From the NCBI GenBank assembly GCA_029865405.1, contig JAOUGZ010000024.1, positions 1 to 14,689 on the forward strand: a stretch of 14,689 nucleotides of DNA, read 5' to 3'. The first letter of the stretch is position 1. Each line of letters starts with the position of its first letter. Made by a program: the position numbers and the translations under genes. The notes below the pieces were generated by a model. It was not told where the DNA came from and did no database searches. It worked only from the letters and a program-made list of their open reading frames with translations. This stretch comes from Betaproteobacteria bacterium. GTDB taxonomy: Bacteria > Pseudomonadota > Gammaproteobacteria > Burkholderiales > SG8-39. Of the stretch, positions 1 to 8,274 are shown one piece after another.

Positions 1-532
1 CCTCTTTCGTATGGTTCAACTCCCGAAGGGATCTCTCGCAACGCTGTGAAAATAGCTTCTCCTTGTTCTTGAGAAGATTCTCGAAATCAACCTCAAGTCT
101 AGCTATTGTCGTTCTGGCGCTATCTGTCCTACTCTTGATTGTTCTCTCAAGGTTGCGTTCGAGGCGAGACGCCCTTCGGGATAGGGACGAGATCTTGAAG
201 AAGGCGATGACTTTGTAGATAAGGTTCTTGCTGCTTCTTTCGCTTGCCTGTGCGATTCCAGCATGGAGTGCGAGTATCTGTTGTTCGAGCTCATGTCGGA
301 CTCTCGCCCTCCATTCAGCATAAGCCTGTTGATGGCTTGCAAGGGTCGACTGCATATCGCGAAGTTCTGTCTCTAGTTCGCGCTCGATGCGACTTGGAAG
401 TTGCTCCTTTTCAGTCTCAAAGTCCCTCAAGAAGCTACGTATGTCGCCAACGGATTTGAATCTAGTGACGCCGCTTCTTCGTAAGGCCTCTTTCAGATTC
501 TTCAGAGTCTCAATTTGCCCTTCTACAATCAT
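1..532 (-). CDS. Coiled-coil protein of unknown function, N-terminal part (cut by the left edge)
   Basis: An open frame of 177 codons runs from ATG at 532-530 to the window edge with no stop. An in-frame TGA lies 9 nt upstream at 541-539, so this ATG is the first possible one. A GGAAG sits about 11 nt before it, a rather long spacing. The product begins MIVEGQIETLKNLKEALRR and is rich in Glu, Lys, Arg and Gln. It looks mostly helical and coiled-coil, with a short hydrophobic patch (LIYKVIAFFKI) near residues 104-114. No signal peptide is visible and no catalytic domain has been reached. From memory, this kind of N-terminus precedes a NERD (nuclease-related) domain in some bacterial proteins, but that domain would lie left of the window, so this is only a guess. 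The composition is far less GC-rich than the rest of the window, which suggests horizontal transfer. Confidence 0.6.
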   Translation of the reverse strand, partial: MIVEGQIETLKNLKEALRRSGVTRFKSVGDIRSFLRDFETEKEQLPSRIERELETELRDMQSTLASHQQAYAEWRARVRHELEQQILALHAGIAQASERSSKNLIYKVIAFFKISSLSRRASRLERNLERTIKSRTDSARTTIARLEVDFENLLKNKEKLFSQRCERSLRELNHTKE

Positions 533-720
533 GCGTAATCAGACTTCCGGAGATCTGTTGCAGAGTTGAGTTCCGTAACTCGTGCAGCCAACTCGCATAA
601 CGGCCGGTTCAGGTGGCGCCGTGTCGAGTGATTTGGTGTGTTTGTCCGCATCGAATGATGCGCCTGCTCGCTATTAATCTTGGGTCGAAGACACGCATGT
701 CTCGTGCGATAGTGAGGACG
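533..720. other. Intergenic junction between the AT-richer edge and ppc, with two small hairpins
   Basis: This 188-nt gap lies between the start of the left-edge gene and the stop of ppc. It holds a perfect 6-bp inverted repeat (CGCATC, loop GAAT, GATGCG) at 647-662 and a 5-bp one (AGACA, loop CGCA, TGTCT) at 689-702. Neither is followed by a T-run on either strand, so they are poor candidates for intrinsic terminators of ppc, although their place just past its stop codon would fit. A third small repeat, GAGTT-ACGG-AACTC, lies in the leader of the left-edge gene near 573-586. I see no tRNA, no direct repeat and no convincing coding frame. Confidence 0.4.
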
Positions 721-3387
721 CTACCCGCTATTCCTCAACCCCGCCGCCACCCCGTTAATGGTCAGGTGTATCGCCCGCCGCGTCCGCTCATCGGTATCCC
801 CCGCCCGATAGCGCCGCAGCAACTCCACCTGCAGGTGGTTCAACGGATCGAGATACGGAAAGCGATTCCGTATCGACCGCGCCAGCGCCGGATTGTCGCC
901 AAGAAAATCCTCTTGCCCGGTGATCTCCAGCAGATACCGCCGCGTCCGCTGCCACTCCTCGGAAATTCTCCCGAACACCTCTTTACGCAACTTCGCATCC
1001 GGCACCAACTCGGCATACCGCGAAGCGATTCCCAGGTCCGACTTCGCCATCACCATGTCCATGTTCGATAGCACCGACCGCCAGAACGGCCAGCCGCGCT
1101 GCATCTCGCGCAGCTCCTCCAGGGAGCCGCTTTTCGCAGCCAGCCACGCCTCGACGGCGGAGCCGAATCCGTACCACCCGGGCAGCATCAGCCGGCACTG
1201 GCTCCAGCTGAACACCCAGGGAATCGCCCGCAAATCCTCCAACTTCTCGGTCGCGCGCCGCGACGCGGGCCGGCTGCCGATGTTCAAGGCGGCGATCTCC
1301 GCCAGGGGCGTCGAGTCGCGGAAGTACTGGATGAACCCCGGCGTCTCGCGCACCAGCGAGCGATAGGCGCGCAGCGCGTGCCCCGCCAGCGACTCCATGA
1401 TCTCCAGGTGCCGCTCCCGGTTCGGATGCGGCGCGCGCGGCCCGAGGCTCGCCTCCAGGGTGGCGGCAGCCAGGATCTCGAGGTTGCGCCGCCCGCTCTC
1501 CGGATCGGCGTACTTGCTGGCGATGACCTCGCCTTGTTCGGTCAGCCGCAGCGCGCCGTCCACGGTCCCCGCCGGCTGCGCCAGAATCGCGTCGTGGCTC
1601 GGCCCGCCGCCGCGCCCTACGGTGCCGCCGCGGCCGTGAAAGAGGCGCAGGCGCACGCCGCGAACCGAGCAAGCCTCGCGTAGCGCCGCGGCCGCCTTGT
1701 ACAGCGCCCAGTTGGAGGCGAGGTAGCCGCCGTCCTTGTTGCTGTCGGAGTAGCCGAGCATGACCTCCTGCTCGTCGCCGCGCGCGCGCACCCAGGAGCG
1801 GTACAACGGCTGGTCGAGCGCCGCGCCGATCACCTCGCCGCCGCGCTCGAGGTCGTGGATCGACTCGAAGAGGGGCACGATGTCCATGTCGAGCGCGCCG
1901 GGACGCAGCAAGCCGCCCTCGCGCAGCAGCACGCCGACTTCCAGCAGGTCGGACACCGACTGGCAATGGGAGATCACGTAGTGCGGCACCGCGTTCGCAC
2001 CCAGGCGCCGCCGGCCCAAGGCCGCGGCCGCGACGACCGCCAACTCGGACTCGGCAAAAGGGGAGTACTCCAGGTGCGGCGAGCGCAACAGCCGCGGCCC
2101 CGCCAACTCGCGCGCGAGCAGGGCGACGCGCGCCTCTTCCTGCAATGAAGCGTAGCCCTCGGCCACCCCAGCGCGAGAAAGCAGCTCGCCAACTACCGCC
2201 TCGTGCTCGGAAGAGCTCTGGCGCAGGTCGATGCGCGCGAGGTGGAAGCCGAACACGTCCACCTTGCGCCGCAGCGCGCGCAGCCTCCCCGCCGCGAGGC
2301 GGCCAGCGCCCTGCGCCTCCAGCCCGCGCTCGATGAGCGCGAGCTCCGCGTCGAGCTCCGCCGGGCCGGCATAGGCCGGGCGCGCCACGCTTGGCGCGGG
2401 CACGGCCTCGAATCCGCAGAGCGCACGCGCCGTCGCCGCGAGGCGCGCGTAGATGCCCGAGACGATGCGCCGGTAGGGCTCGTCGGACCGATACGGCGAG
2501 TCGTCGCCCGAGGCGGACGCCGCCGCCTCGATCACGGACGGCGCGGCGCGGATGCGCGTGGAGACGGAGAGCTCGCGGCCGAGCTCGTTCACCTCGTGCA
2601 GGTAATGCCCGAGCGCGAGGCGCGCCTGCTGCGCCAGCGCGAGCTCCAAAGTCGCCGCGCCGACGCTCGGGTTGCCGTCGCGATCGCCGCCGATCCAGGT
2701 GCCGATCGAAAGGAACGAAGGCAGGCGAGCGGCGCCGAGCGCCGCCTCCAGCCGCGCGTACAGGCGCGGCAGCTCCTCGAAGAAGCTCAAGCGGAAGTAG
2801 GCGAGGCCGTTGGCGATCTCGTCGGCGACCTCGAGCTTCGAGAGGCGCAGCATCGAGGTGAGCCACAGGCGCAAGACCTCGCGCTCGAGCGCCGCGTCGC
2901 GCGCCGCGCCCGGCGCCTCGGCGATGAGCCGCGCGATCTCGCGCTCGCAGTCGAGCACCGACTGGCGCTGCACCTCGGTAGGGTGCGCGGTGAGCACCGG
3001 GCTCACCCGCGCGCGGGCGAACCAGGCGGCGAGCGCCTCGCGCCCGACGCCGGCCTCGGCGACGCGCTCCAGCGCATGCGCGAAGGTCCCCGGGCCGCCG
3101 GCCTCCTCGCGGTGCGCGTCCTCGGCGATGTTGAGCAGCATCGAGAAGTAGCTGAAGGCGCGCACCACGTGCAGCGTCTGCTCGATGTCGAGCGCGTCGA
3201 GCTGCGCTTCCAGCCCGGCCCGGTCCGCCGCCGCGCGGTGAAAGCCCACGGCGCTCTGCCGAATGCGCTCCACGGTGTCGAACGTCGCCGCGCCCGCCTG
3301 CTCGCGCACCACGTCGCCGAGCAGGCGCCCCAGCAGGCGCCGGTCCTCGCGCAGCCGCGGCTCGGTCTCGTCGGGGCGGTTGTCCAT
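721..3387 (-). CDS. ppc: Phosphoenolpyruvate carboxylase
   Basis: Ppc adds bicarbonate to phosphoenolpyruvate to make oxaloacetate, replenishing the TCA cycle in the cytoplasm. With the ATG at 3387-3385 the protein is 888 residues; E. coli Ppc has 883. Diagnostic stretches appear in order: VLTAHPTE near 131-138 with catalytic His135, TWIGGDRDGNP near 230-240, GYSDSNKDGG near 545-554, FHGRGGTVGRGGGP near 583-596, LNIGSRPASR near 701-710, MAKSD with the allosteric-site Lys near 782, and the C-terminal NGVAAGLRNSG with the conserved Asn three residues from the end. The full length and intact motifs argue for an active, allosterically controlled enzyme. The start is uncertain: two further in-frame ATGs lie at 3402 and 3399, and none has a clear ribosome binding site. 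It is divergent from the SRPBCC gene, with 88 nt between the start codons. Confidence 0.97.
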   Translation of the reverse strand: MDNRPDETEPRLREDRRLLGRLLGDVVREQAGAATFDTVERIRQSAVGFHRAAADRAGLEAQLDALDIEQTLHVVRAFSYFSMLLNIAEDAHREEAGGPGTFAHALERVAEAGVGREALAAWFARARVSPVLTAHPTEVQRQSVLDCEREIARLIAEAPGAARDAALEREVLRLWLTSMLRLSKLEVADEIANGLAYFRLSFFEELPRLYARLEAALGAARLPSFLSIGTWIGGDRDGNPSVGAATLELALAQQARLALGHYLHEVNELGRELSVSTRIRAAPSVIEAAASASGDDSPYRSDEPYRRIVSGIYARLAATARALCGFEAVPAPSVARPAYAGPAELDAELALIERGLEAQGAGRLAAGRLRALRRKVDVFGFHLARIDLRQSSSEHEAVVGELLSRAGVAEGYASLQEEARVALLARELAGPRLLRSPHLEYSPFAESELAVVAAAALGRRRLGANAVPHYVISHCQSVSDLLEVGVLLREGGLLRPGALDMDIVPLFESIHDLERGGEVIGAALDQPLYRSWVRARGDEQEVMLGYSDSNKDGGYLASNWALYKAAAALREACSVRGVRLRLFHGRGGTVGRGGGPSHDAILAQPAGTVDGALRLTEQGEVIASKYADPESGRRNLEILAAATLEASLGPRAPHPNRERHLEIMESLAGHALRAYRSLVRETPGFIQYFRDSTPLAEIAALNIGSRPASRRATEKLEDLRAIPWVFSWSQCRLMLPGWYGFGSAVEAWLAAKSGSLEELREMQRGWPFWRSVLSNMDMVMAKSDLGIASRYAELVPDAKLRKEVFGRISEEWQRTRRYLLEITGQEDFLGDNPALARSIRNRFPYLDPLNHLQVELLRRYRAGDTDERTRRAIHLTINGVAAGLRNSG

Positions 3388-3475
3388 GGGTCGGCCCATC
3401 ATTGCACAAGTAGGATGTCGATTCGCCGCGGCCCCGTTCGACCAGGTATGTCCCAACCAACCTGAGGAGAGACCC

Positions 3476-3919
3476 ATGCCCAGCACCATCCGCCTGCACC
3501 GTGTACTCAAAGCTACCCCCGAGCGGGCCTATCGCGCCTTCACCGACGCCGACGCGCTGGCCAAGTGGCTGCCGCCGTACGGCTTCACCTGCAAGGTCCA
3601 CCAGATCGACGCCCGGGTGGGCGGCACGCACAAGATGTCGTTCACCAACTTCACCACCGGGCAGAGCCACTCTTTCGGCGGGCGCTACGTCGAGATGAAG
3701 CCGAACGAGCTGATCCGCTACACGGACCAGTTCGACGACGCGAACCTGCCGGGGGAAATGCAGGTGACCGTGACCTTCAAGAAAGTCTCGTGCGGGACTG
3801 AACTGACGGTCGTGCAGGAAGGGGTGCCCGACGTGATTCCCGCCGAGCAGTGCTATCTCGGCTGGCAGGAGTCGCTCGCGCAGCTCGCGCGGCTGGCGGA
3901 TCCGGAGATACGGGAGTGA
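3476..3919 (+). CDS. SRPBCC (AHSA1/START-like) family protein
   Basis: This 147-residue protein has the helix-grip (SRPBCC) pattern: an opening strand IRLHRVLKATPERAYRAF, then ADALAKWLPPYGF, the paired strands GGTHKMSFTNF and FGGRYVEMKPNELIRYTDQFD, and a closing helix CYLGWQESLAQLARL. This matches the AHSA1 (activator of Hsp90 ATPase homologue 1-like) branch, whose members are small cytoplasmic proteins with a hydrophobic ligand pocket; most have no assigned substrate. The ATG at 3476 follows GAGGAGA with 5-nt spacing, a strong ribosome binding site, so the longer upstream open frame (from 3263, inside ppc) is not used. No signal peptide or membrane segment is seen. The neighbours (ppc, lipoprotein) give no clue to a substrate. 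Confidence 0.88.
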   Translation: MPSTIRLHRVLKATPERAYRAFTDADALAKWLPPYGFTCKVHQIDARVGGTHKMSFTNFTTGQSHSFGGRYVEMKPNELIRYTDQFDDANLPGEMQVTVTFKKVSCGTELTVVQEGVPDVIPAEQCYLGWQESLAQLARLADPEIRE

Positions 3920-4026
3920 AGGAGCTCAACACGCTGTTCCGCGAATGAGTGCGGCTTGCATTCCGGATCAACCGAAGGCAACATCGATCGCGTGACAGCG
4001 CGCCTGCCGATCCTGAAGGGAGAGCC

Positions 4027-4659
4027 ATGAACAAGCGCATTGCCGTCGTCCTCCTGGCCGTGTTCGCGGCCGGCTGCATGAGCGTTCCGCGGGACGGACC
4101 CGACGCGCCGCCGCTGGATCAGTCGCGGAAGGTGAGCGAGGAAGACTGCACCAAGGCGTTCGACGCCGACGGCGGCAACCTGCTGTGCCGCGAGATCACC
4201 GAGGCCGAGCGCAGCGCCAGGATGGCGGCGGCAGAGCGGCAGGCCAGCGCAAGGCGGGAAGCCGAGGCGCGCGCCGAGCGCGAGCGCCTCGAGCGTGAGC
4301 GCGCCGAGCAGCTCGCCCGGGAAGAGGCCGCCCGGCAGCAGCGCGCCGCCGAGCAGGCGCGGCTCGAGGCCGAGCGCCGCCGGCTGGAGGCCGAGGCCGC
4401 GCGCAAGGCCCAGGAAGAGCGCGAGCGCAAGGAGAAGGCGGAGGCCGAAGCCCGTGCCCGCCTGCGCGCCGAGCAGGAAGCGCGCGAGGCCGCCGCGCGC
4501 GAGTGCCGGCGTCTGGAGCAGGAACGCAACGACGGCCGCGCGCTACTCGAGACCTTCGTCGCCGACTACGGCAAGCTCGACGAATTCAAGGGGATCGCCG
4601 GTCAGATCAGCGCGTTCCTCGCCAAGGCTCGCAAGGTGAAGCCGTGCCCGCCGGCATGA
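4027..4659 (+). CDS. Putative lipoprotein with a long Ala/Glu/Arg coiled coil
   Basis: The 210-residue product starts MNKRIAVVLLAVFAAGC, a positive n-region, a hydrophobic core and a lipobox-like AAGC with Cys17 as the likely lipidated residue. Position -3 is Ala, where Leu or Val is usual, so the lipoprotein call is good but not certain. A short segment with Cys41 and Cys54 follows, which could form a disulfide. Residues about 57-165 are a nearly uninterrupted Ala/Glu/Arg/Lys/Gln helix, a long single helix or coiled coil. The C-terminal 45 residues (GRALLETFVADYGKLDEFKGIAGQ) look like a small helical cap with Cys160 and Cys207. The ATG at 4027 follows AAGGGAGAG at good spacing; the open frame upstream to 3949 lacks the signal sequence and is not used. 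I do not recognise a family. An envelope-spanning or scaffolding role is conceivable. Confidence 0.75.
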   Translation: MNKRIAVVLLAVFAAGCMSVPRDGPDAPPLDQSRKVSEEDCTKAFDADGGNLLCREITEAERSARMAAAERQASARREAEARAERERLERERAEQLAREEAARQQRAAEQARLEAERRRLEAEAARKAQEERERKEKAEAEARARLRAEQEAREAAARECRRLEQERNDGRALLETFVADYGKLDEFKGIAGQISAFLAKARKVKPCPPA

Positions 4660-4698
4660 AGTCCGCGCCGCCGGCGTGAACAGCAGCACGACGCAGGG

Positions 4699-4713
4699 TG
4701 GGCCCATGGCCCA
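4699..4713. terminator. Possible transcription terminator hairpin between convergent genes
   Basis: A perfect 6-bp inverted repeat (TGGGCC, loop CAT, GGCCCA) lies in the 64-nt gap between the stop codons of the lipoprotein gene (plus) and the MoxR ATPase gene (minus). The position suits a bidirectional terminator. There is no T-run on either side, so termination would be weak or depend on Rho. Confidence 0.3.
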
Positions 4714-4723
4714 GCGTACGAAA

Positions 4724-5569
<846 letters not shown>

Positions 5570-5594
5570 TGCGGTCCCTTGGCGAAAATCGCAT

Positions 5595-5600
5595 TATAAT
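5595..5600 (+). promoter_or_regulatory. Consensus -10 element (TATAAT) in the AAA ATPase / cytochrome divergent gap
   Basis: The octamer ATTATAAT at 5593-5600 is nearly its own reverse complement, so a TATAAT can be read on both strands between the divergent MoxR and cytochrome genes (start codons 66 nt apart). On the plus strand it would start a transcript near 5607, about 29 nt before the cytochrome ATG. No good -35 hexamer is visible at 16-18 nt on either strand, and no extended -10 TG. It is one of the few AT-rich spots in this region. Confidence 0.4.
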
Positions 5601-5635
5601 CGCCCGGTCTTTTTCACCTCCCTCAACCCGACAAC

Positions 5636-5953
5636 ATGCTCGCTCGCATCGCTCTTGCCGTTTCGCTCGCCGCGTTGAGCGGCGCCGCGGCGGCGCAGCA
5701 GCCCGCGGCAACCCCGACGCACGACAAGGTGTCGATGTGCATCGGCTGCCACGGCATCCCCGGGTACAAGACCGCCTATCCCGTGGTCTATCACGTGCCC
5801 AAGATCGGCGGGCAGAATCCCGCCTACCTCGCCAGCGCGCTCAAGGCCTATCGCGCGGGCGAGCGCTGGCACCCGTCGATGCGCGGCATCGCCGCCAGTC
5901 TGAGCGACGCGGACATCGCCGAGATCGCCGCCTACTACGGAGGCGCAAAATGA
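5636..5953 (+). CDS. Small periplasmic c-type cytochrome (class I), first of a pair
   Basis: This 105-residue protein has a Sec signal peptide (MLARIALAVSLAALSGAAAA, cleavage near residue 20). One haem-binding motif CIGCH lies at 35-39 and the probable axial methionine Met82 is in HPSMRG. The stretch IGGQNPAYLASALKAYRAGERWHPSMRGIAASLSDADIAEIAAYYG matches half of cytochrome c4 or a cytochrome c553-like monohaem domain. It would carry electrons in the periplasm between a quinol-oxidising complex and a terminal oxidase or other acceptor. No Shine-Dalgarno is visible before the ATG; the leader instead contains CACCTCC, which resembles the anti-Shine-Dalgarno end of 16S rRNA. The stop overlaps the start of the second cytochrome in an ATGA, so the two are co-translated. 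Confidence 0.92.
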   Translation: MLARIALAVSLAALSGAAAAQQPAATPTHDKVSMCIGCHGIPGYKTAYPVVYHVPKIGGQNPAYLASALKAYRAGERWHPSMRGIAASLSDADIAEIAAYYGGAK

Positions 5954-6276
5954 CCCGGCTCGTGTTCGTCGCGGTCGCCCTCGCGCTGGCCGGCATCGCG
6001 CAGGCGAGCGGCAATGCCGAGGCCGGCAAGCAGAAGGCGTCGCAGGTGTGCGCCGCCTGCCACGGCCCGTCCGGCGCCCAACCGACGGCGCCCGAGAACC
6101 CGATCCTCGCCGGGCAGCACTACGATTACCTGGTGAAGGCCCTGCAGGACTACAAGTCGGGCAAGCGCAGCAACGCCATCATGAAAGGCTTCGCCGCCGC
6201 GCTCAGCGCGCGGGACATCGAAGACCTGGCGGCATGGTTCGCCAGCCAGCCGTCGGGACTGCACTACCAGCGCTAG
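5950..6276 (+). CDS. Small periplasmic c-type cytochrome (class I), second of a pair
   Basis: This 108-residue protein begins with a Sec signal peptide (MTRLVFVAVALALAGIAQAS, cleavage near 19-20). It has one haem site CAACH at 34-38 and a probable axial Met78 in NAIMKGF. ILAGQHYDYLVKALQDYKSGKRSNAIM is characteristic of cytochrome c4/c553-type domains. GGAGG lies about 7 nt upstream of the ATG, inside the end of the first cytochrome gene, and the start/stop overlap is ATGA. Together the two products resemble the two haem domains of a dihaem cytochrome c4 encoded as separate polypeptides. Its stop codon overlaps the stop codon of the convergent nth gene, leaving no room for a dedicated terminator. 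Confidence 0.93.
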   Translation: MTRLVFVAVALALAGIAQASGNAEAGKQKASQVCAACHGPSGAQPTAPENPILAGQHYDYLVKALQDYKSGKRSNAIMKGFAAALSARDIEDLAAWFASQPSGLHYQR

Positions 6277-6905
6277 CCGGTCTTGCCCTTGAAGGCGCAC
6301 AGGTCGCGCAGCGCGCACCGTGCGCAGTGCGGCGCGCGCGCGACGCACACATAACGCCCGTGCAGGATCAGCCAGTGGTGCGCGTGGCGCAGGAACTCGG
6401 GCGGCGTCGCCCTGAGCAGCTTCGTTTCGACCTCGTCGGGATCTTTTCCGGGCGCGAGTCCCGTGCGGTTGGCGACGCGAAAGATGTGCGTATCCACGGC
6501 GATGGTCGGCTCGCCGAAGGCCACGTTCAGGACCACGTTCGCGGTCTTGCGTCCGACGCCCGGCAGGGCCTGCAGCGCCTCGCGCGACCGGGGCACCTCG
6601 CCGCCGTGGCGCTCGACCAGCAGCTTTGACAGCGCGACCACGTTCTTCGCCTTGGTGCGGTAAAGGCCGATGGTGCGGATCAGCTCCGCCACGCGTGTCT
6701 CGCCGAGCGCCGCCATCGCTTGCGGGGTGGGGGCGGCCGCGAACAGCCGCGGCGTGGCCAGGTTCACCGACTTGTCGGTAGCCTGCGCCGAGAGCACCAC
6801 GGCCACCAGCAGCTCGAAGGGCGTGCGGTACTGCAGCTCGCTTCTGGGCTCCGGATTGGCTGCCTGCAGCCGCCGGAACAGCTCGTGACGCTTGGCGGGC
6901 GTCAC
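6273..6905 (-). CDS. nth: Endonuclease III (DNA glycosylase / AP lyase)
   Basis: Nth removes oxidised pyrimidines from DNA and nicks the abasic site in base-excision repair. From the GTG at 6905-6903 the protein is 210 residues; E. coli Nth has 211. It shows the helix-hairpin-helix [14 protein letters not shown] with the catalytic Lys, the catalytic Asp in [21 protein letters not shown], and a C-terminal [4Fe-4S] cysteine loop of the form C-x6-C-x2-C-x5-C ([18 protein letters not shown]). The GTG start is strongly supported because it overlaps the ferredoxin stop as GTGA and because homologues begin at this point; the longer open frame upstream lies inside the ferredoxin gene. It is the last gene of the ten-gene minus-strand run and ends tail-to-tail with the cytochrome gene, overlapping by 4 nt. 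Confidence 0.97.
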   Translation of the reverse strand: MTPAKRHELFRRLQAANPEPRSELQYRTPFELLVAVVLSAQATDKSVNLATPRLFAAAPTPQAMAALGETRVAELIRTIGLYRTKAKNVVALSKLLVERHGGEVPRSREALQALPGVGRKTANVVLNVAFGEPTIAVDTHIFRVANRTGLAPGKDPDEVETKLLRATPPEFLRHAHHWLILHGRYVCVARAPHCARCALRDLCAFKGKTG

Positions 6906-7243
6906 CGGCGCCGCGCCAGCACCGCCGCGAGGACGGCGCGCCGCCGCCTTGCGTCGCTCTGCGGTACCTGGGCCTGACGCGCGAGACGGCGCTTGCGCGC
7001 CGCGGCGCGCTGCTTTGCGGCGCGCGCGTCGGCCGCCGTCCACGGGACGGGCGCGGGCACGACGTCGATGCAGTCCACGGGGCAGGGCGGCAGGCACAGG
7101 TCGCAGCCGATGCACAGCTCCGCCACGACCGTATGCATGAAGCCGCTCGCGCCGACGATGGCATCCACCGGGCAGGCGTCGATGCAGCGCGCGCAGCCGA
7201 TGCAGCGCGCTTCGTCGATCAGGGCGACGGTGGCGCGCTTCAT
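6902..7243 (-). CDS. RnfB/RsxB-like ferredoxin with two [4Fe-4S] clusters, lacking the N-terminal half
   Basis: This 113-residue protein has two complete cluster motifs, [12 protein letters not shown] (Cys14, 17, 20, 24) and [12 protein letters not shown] (Cys44, 47, 50, 54). The context [12 protein letters not shown]...[29 protein letters not shown]...PCPVDCID is closely like the C-terminal ferredoxin half of RnfB/RsxB. RnfB usually also has an N-terminal cysteine-rich (Fes) domain and often a membrane anchor; neither is present, and the upstream sequence is alanine dehydrogenase. The tail (about residues 72-113) is basic and Ala/Arg-rich. Its ATG overlaps the ald stop as ATGA and its stop overlaps the nth start as GTGA. 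It could donate electrons to an unknown partner or help nth-type cluster proteins. In E. coli the rsx operon also precedes nth, so the neighbourhood is a relic of that order. Confidence 0.9.
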   Translation of the reverse strand: MKRATVALIDEARCIGCARCIDACPVDAIVGASGFMHTVVAELCIGCDLCLPPCPVDCIDVVPAPVPWTAADARAAKQRAAARKRRLARQAQVPQSDARRRRAVLAAVLARRR

Positions 7244-8274
7244 CGGCCGGTGTCGCGCGCGAGCTGCGCGTGCACGACCTTGCCCGCCCGCACCTGCACG
7301 CCGGACCGCAGGTCGGCGTCGATATCGCCCGCGGCGAGCTTGAGCGCGTAGGGCAGCAGCGCGTGCTCGAGCGCGAGGCTCGCGGTGCGCGCGCACGCCG
7401 CCGGCATGTTCGGCACGCAGTAGTGCACCACGCCTTCCTCGACGAAGATCGGCGCGCTGTGCTTGGTCGGGCGCGAGGTCTCGGCGATGCCGCCCTGGTC
7501 GATGCCGACGTCGACGAGCGCCGAGCCCGGCCGCATGGCGCGCAGCATCGTGCGCGTGAGGAGCTTGGGCGACAGGCTGCCCGGGACGAGCACGGCGCCG
7601 ACCACGAGGTCGGCGTCCGCCACCTCCGGCGCCGAAATCGAGAACCGGGCGCCCGGGTAACGCGCCTGCAGCGCGGCGAAACGCTGCTCGCTGCGCGCGT
7701 ACACGCGGACCGCCGCGCCGATGCCGTGCGCGATGGCGAGCGCGTTCGCGCCGACGCTGCCGGCGCCGAGGATCACGACCTTGCCCGGGGCCACGCCCTC
7801 GACGCCCGGCAGCAGCACGCCGCTGCCGCCGTTGTGCTTCTGCAGGCACCAGGCGCCGACCTGGAGGGCGAGGCGTCCCGCGATCCTCGACATGGGCTTG
7901 AGGATCGGCAGGCGGCCGCCGGCTTCGCCCACCGTCTCGAAGGCGATGAAGGTCGCGCCGGAAGCGAGCGCGGCGTCGAGCAGCGCCGCGTCGGGGGCGA
8001 AGTGCTGGAAGCAGAAGATCGTCTGCTCGGCGCGGGGCTTCGCCCGCTCGGCGGGCTGCAGCTCCTTCACCTTGACGAGCATCGTCGCCGCCCACGGGTC
8101 GGCCAGGCGCGCGCCGGCCTGCGCGTAGTCGTGGTCGGCGAAGCCGCACTCGACGCCCGCGCCCGGCTCGACCGACACCGTGTGGCCGGCGCGCGCCAGC
8201 GCCTCGACGCCCGCGGGCGTCAGCGCGACGCGGTACTCGCCGTCCTTGATTTCTTTCGGCAGGCCGATATGCAT
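7240..8274 (-). CDS. ald: Alanine dehydrogenase
   Basis: Ald reversibly deaminates L-alanine to pyruvate and ammonia with NAD+. The 344-residue product starts [20 protein letters not shown], with the substrate-binding Arg15. It continues with LVKVKE (Lys68/Lys70, substrate Lys), FCFQHFAPD (His91, catalytic), the dinucleotide fold [12 protein letters not shown] (Gly170, 172, 175), [16 protein letters not shown] (Asp259, catalytic) and [13 protein letters not shown]. All key residues of the family are present. It is about 25 residues shorter than the classic 371-residue enzymes, mainly at the C-terminus and in a small loop before LVKVKE. The closest alternative is another member of the AlaDh/PNT family. 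The gene starts 55 nt inside pyrD with GGTGG upstream, and its stop overlaps the ferredoxin start. Confidence 0.93.
   Translation of the reverse strand: MHIGLPKEIKDGEYRVALTPAGVEALARAGHTVSVEPGAGVECGFADHDYAQAGARLADPWAATMLVKVKELQPAERAKPRAEQTIFCFQHFAPDAALLDAALASGATFIAFETVGEAGGRLPILKPMSRIAGRLALQVGAWCLQKHNGGSGVLLPGVEGVAPGKVVILGAGSVGANALAIAHGIGAAVRVYARSEQRFAALQARYPGARFSISAPEVADADLVVGAVLVPGSLSPKLLTRTMLRAMRPGSALVDVGIDQGGIAETSRPTKHSAPIFVEEGVVHYCVPNMPAACARTASLALEHALLPYALKLAAGDIDADLRSGVQVRAGKVVHAQLARDTGR

Noticed and set aside
103..342. Minus-strand 79-codon open frame at the left edge
   Set aside because: It lies in a different frame inside the longer partial coiled-coil gene (1-532), which is open across the entire edge and has a sensible start.
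595..612. Sequence like half of an integron attC site (CTGAAC, 5 nt, GTTATGC on the minus strand) just upstream of the left-edge gene
   Set aside because: The spacing fits an attC right half and the gene orientation fits a cassette, but no matching GCATAAC...GTTCAG half occurs within about 140 nt upstream, so no foldable attC can be drawn.
647..702. Two small hairpins downstream of ppc as an intrinsic terminator
   Set aside because: Stems are only 5-6 bp and no T-run follows in the ppc direction.
613..1071. Plus-strand 152-codon open frame across the 3' end of ppc
   Set aside because: Most of it is antisense to the conserved C-terminal region of ppc; Pro/Arg/His-rich with no motif.
2203..3465. 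Long plus-strand open frame (420 codons) opposite ppc
   Set aside because: Arg/Glu/Gln/Ala-rich translation with no recognisable motif; it mirrors the codon bias of ppc, which has unmistakable family motifs on the other strand.
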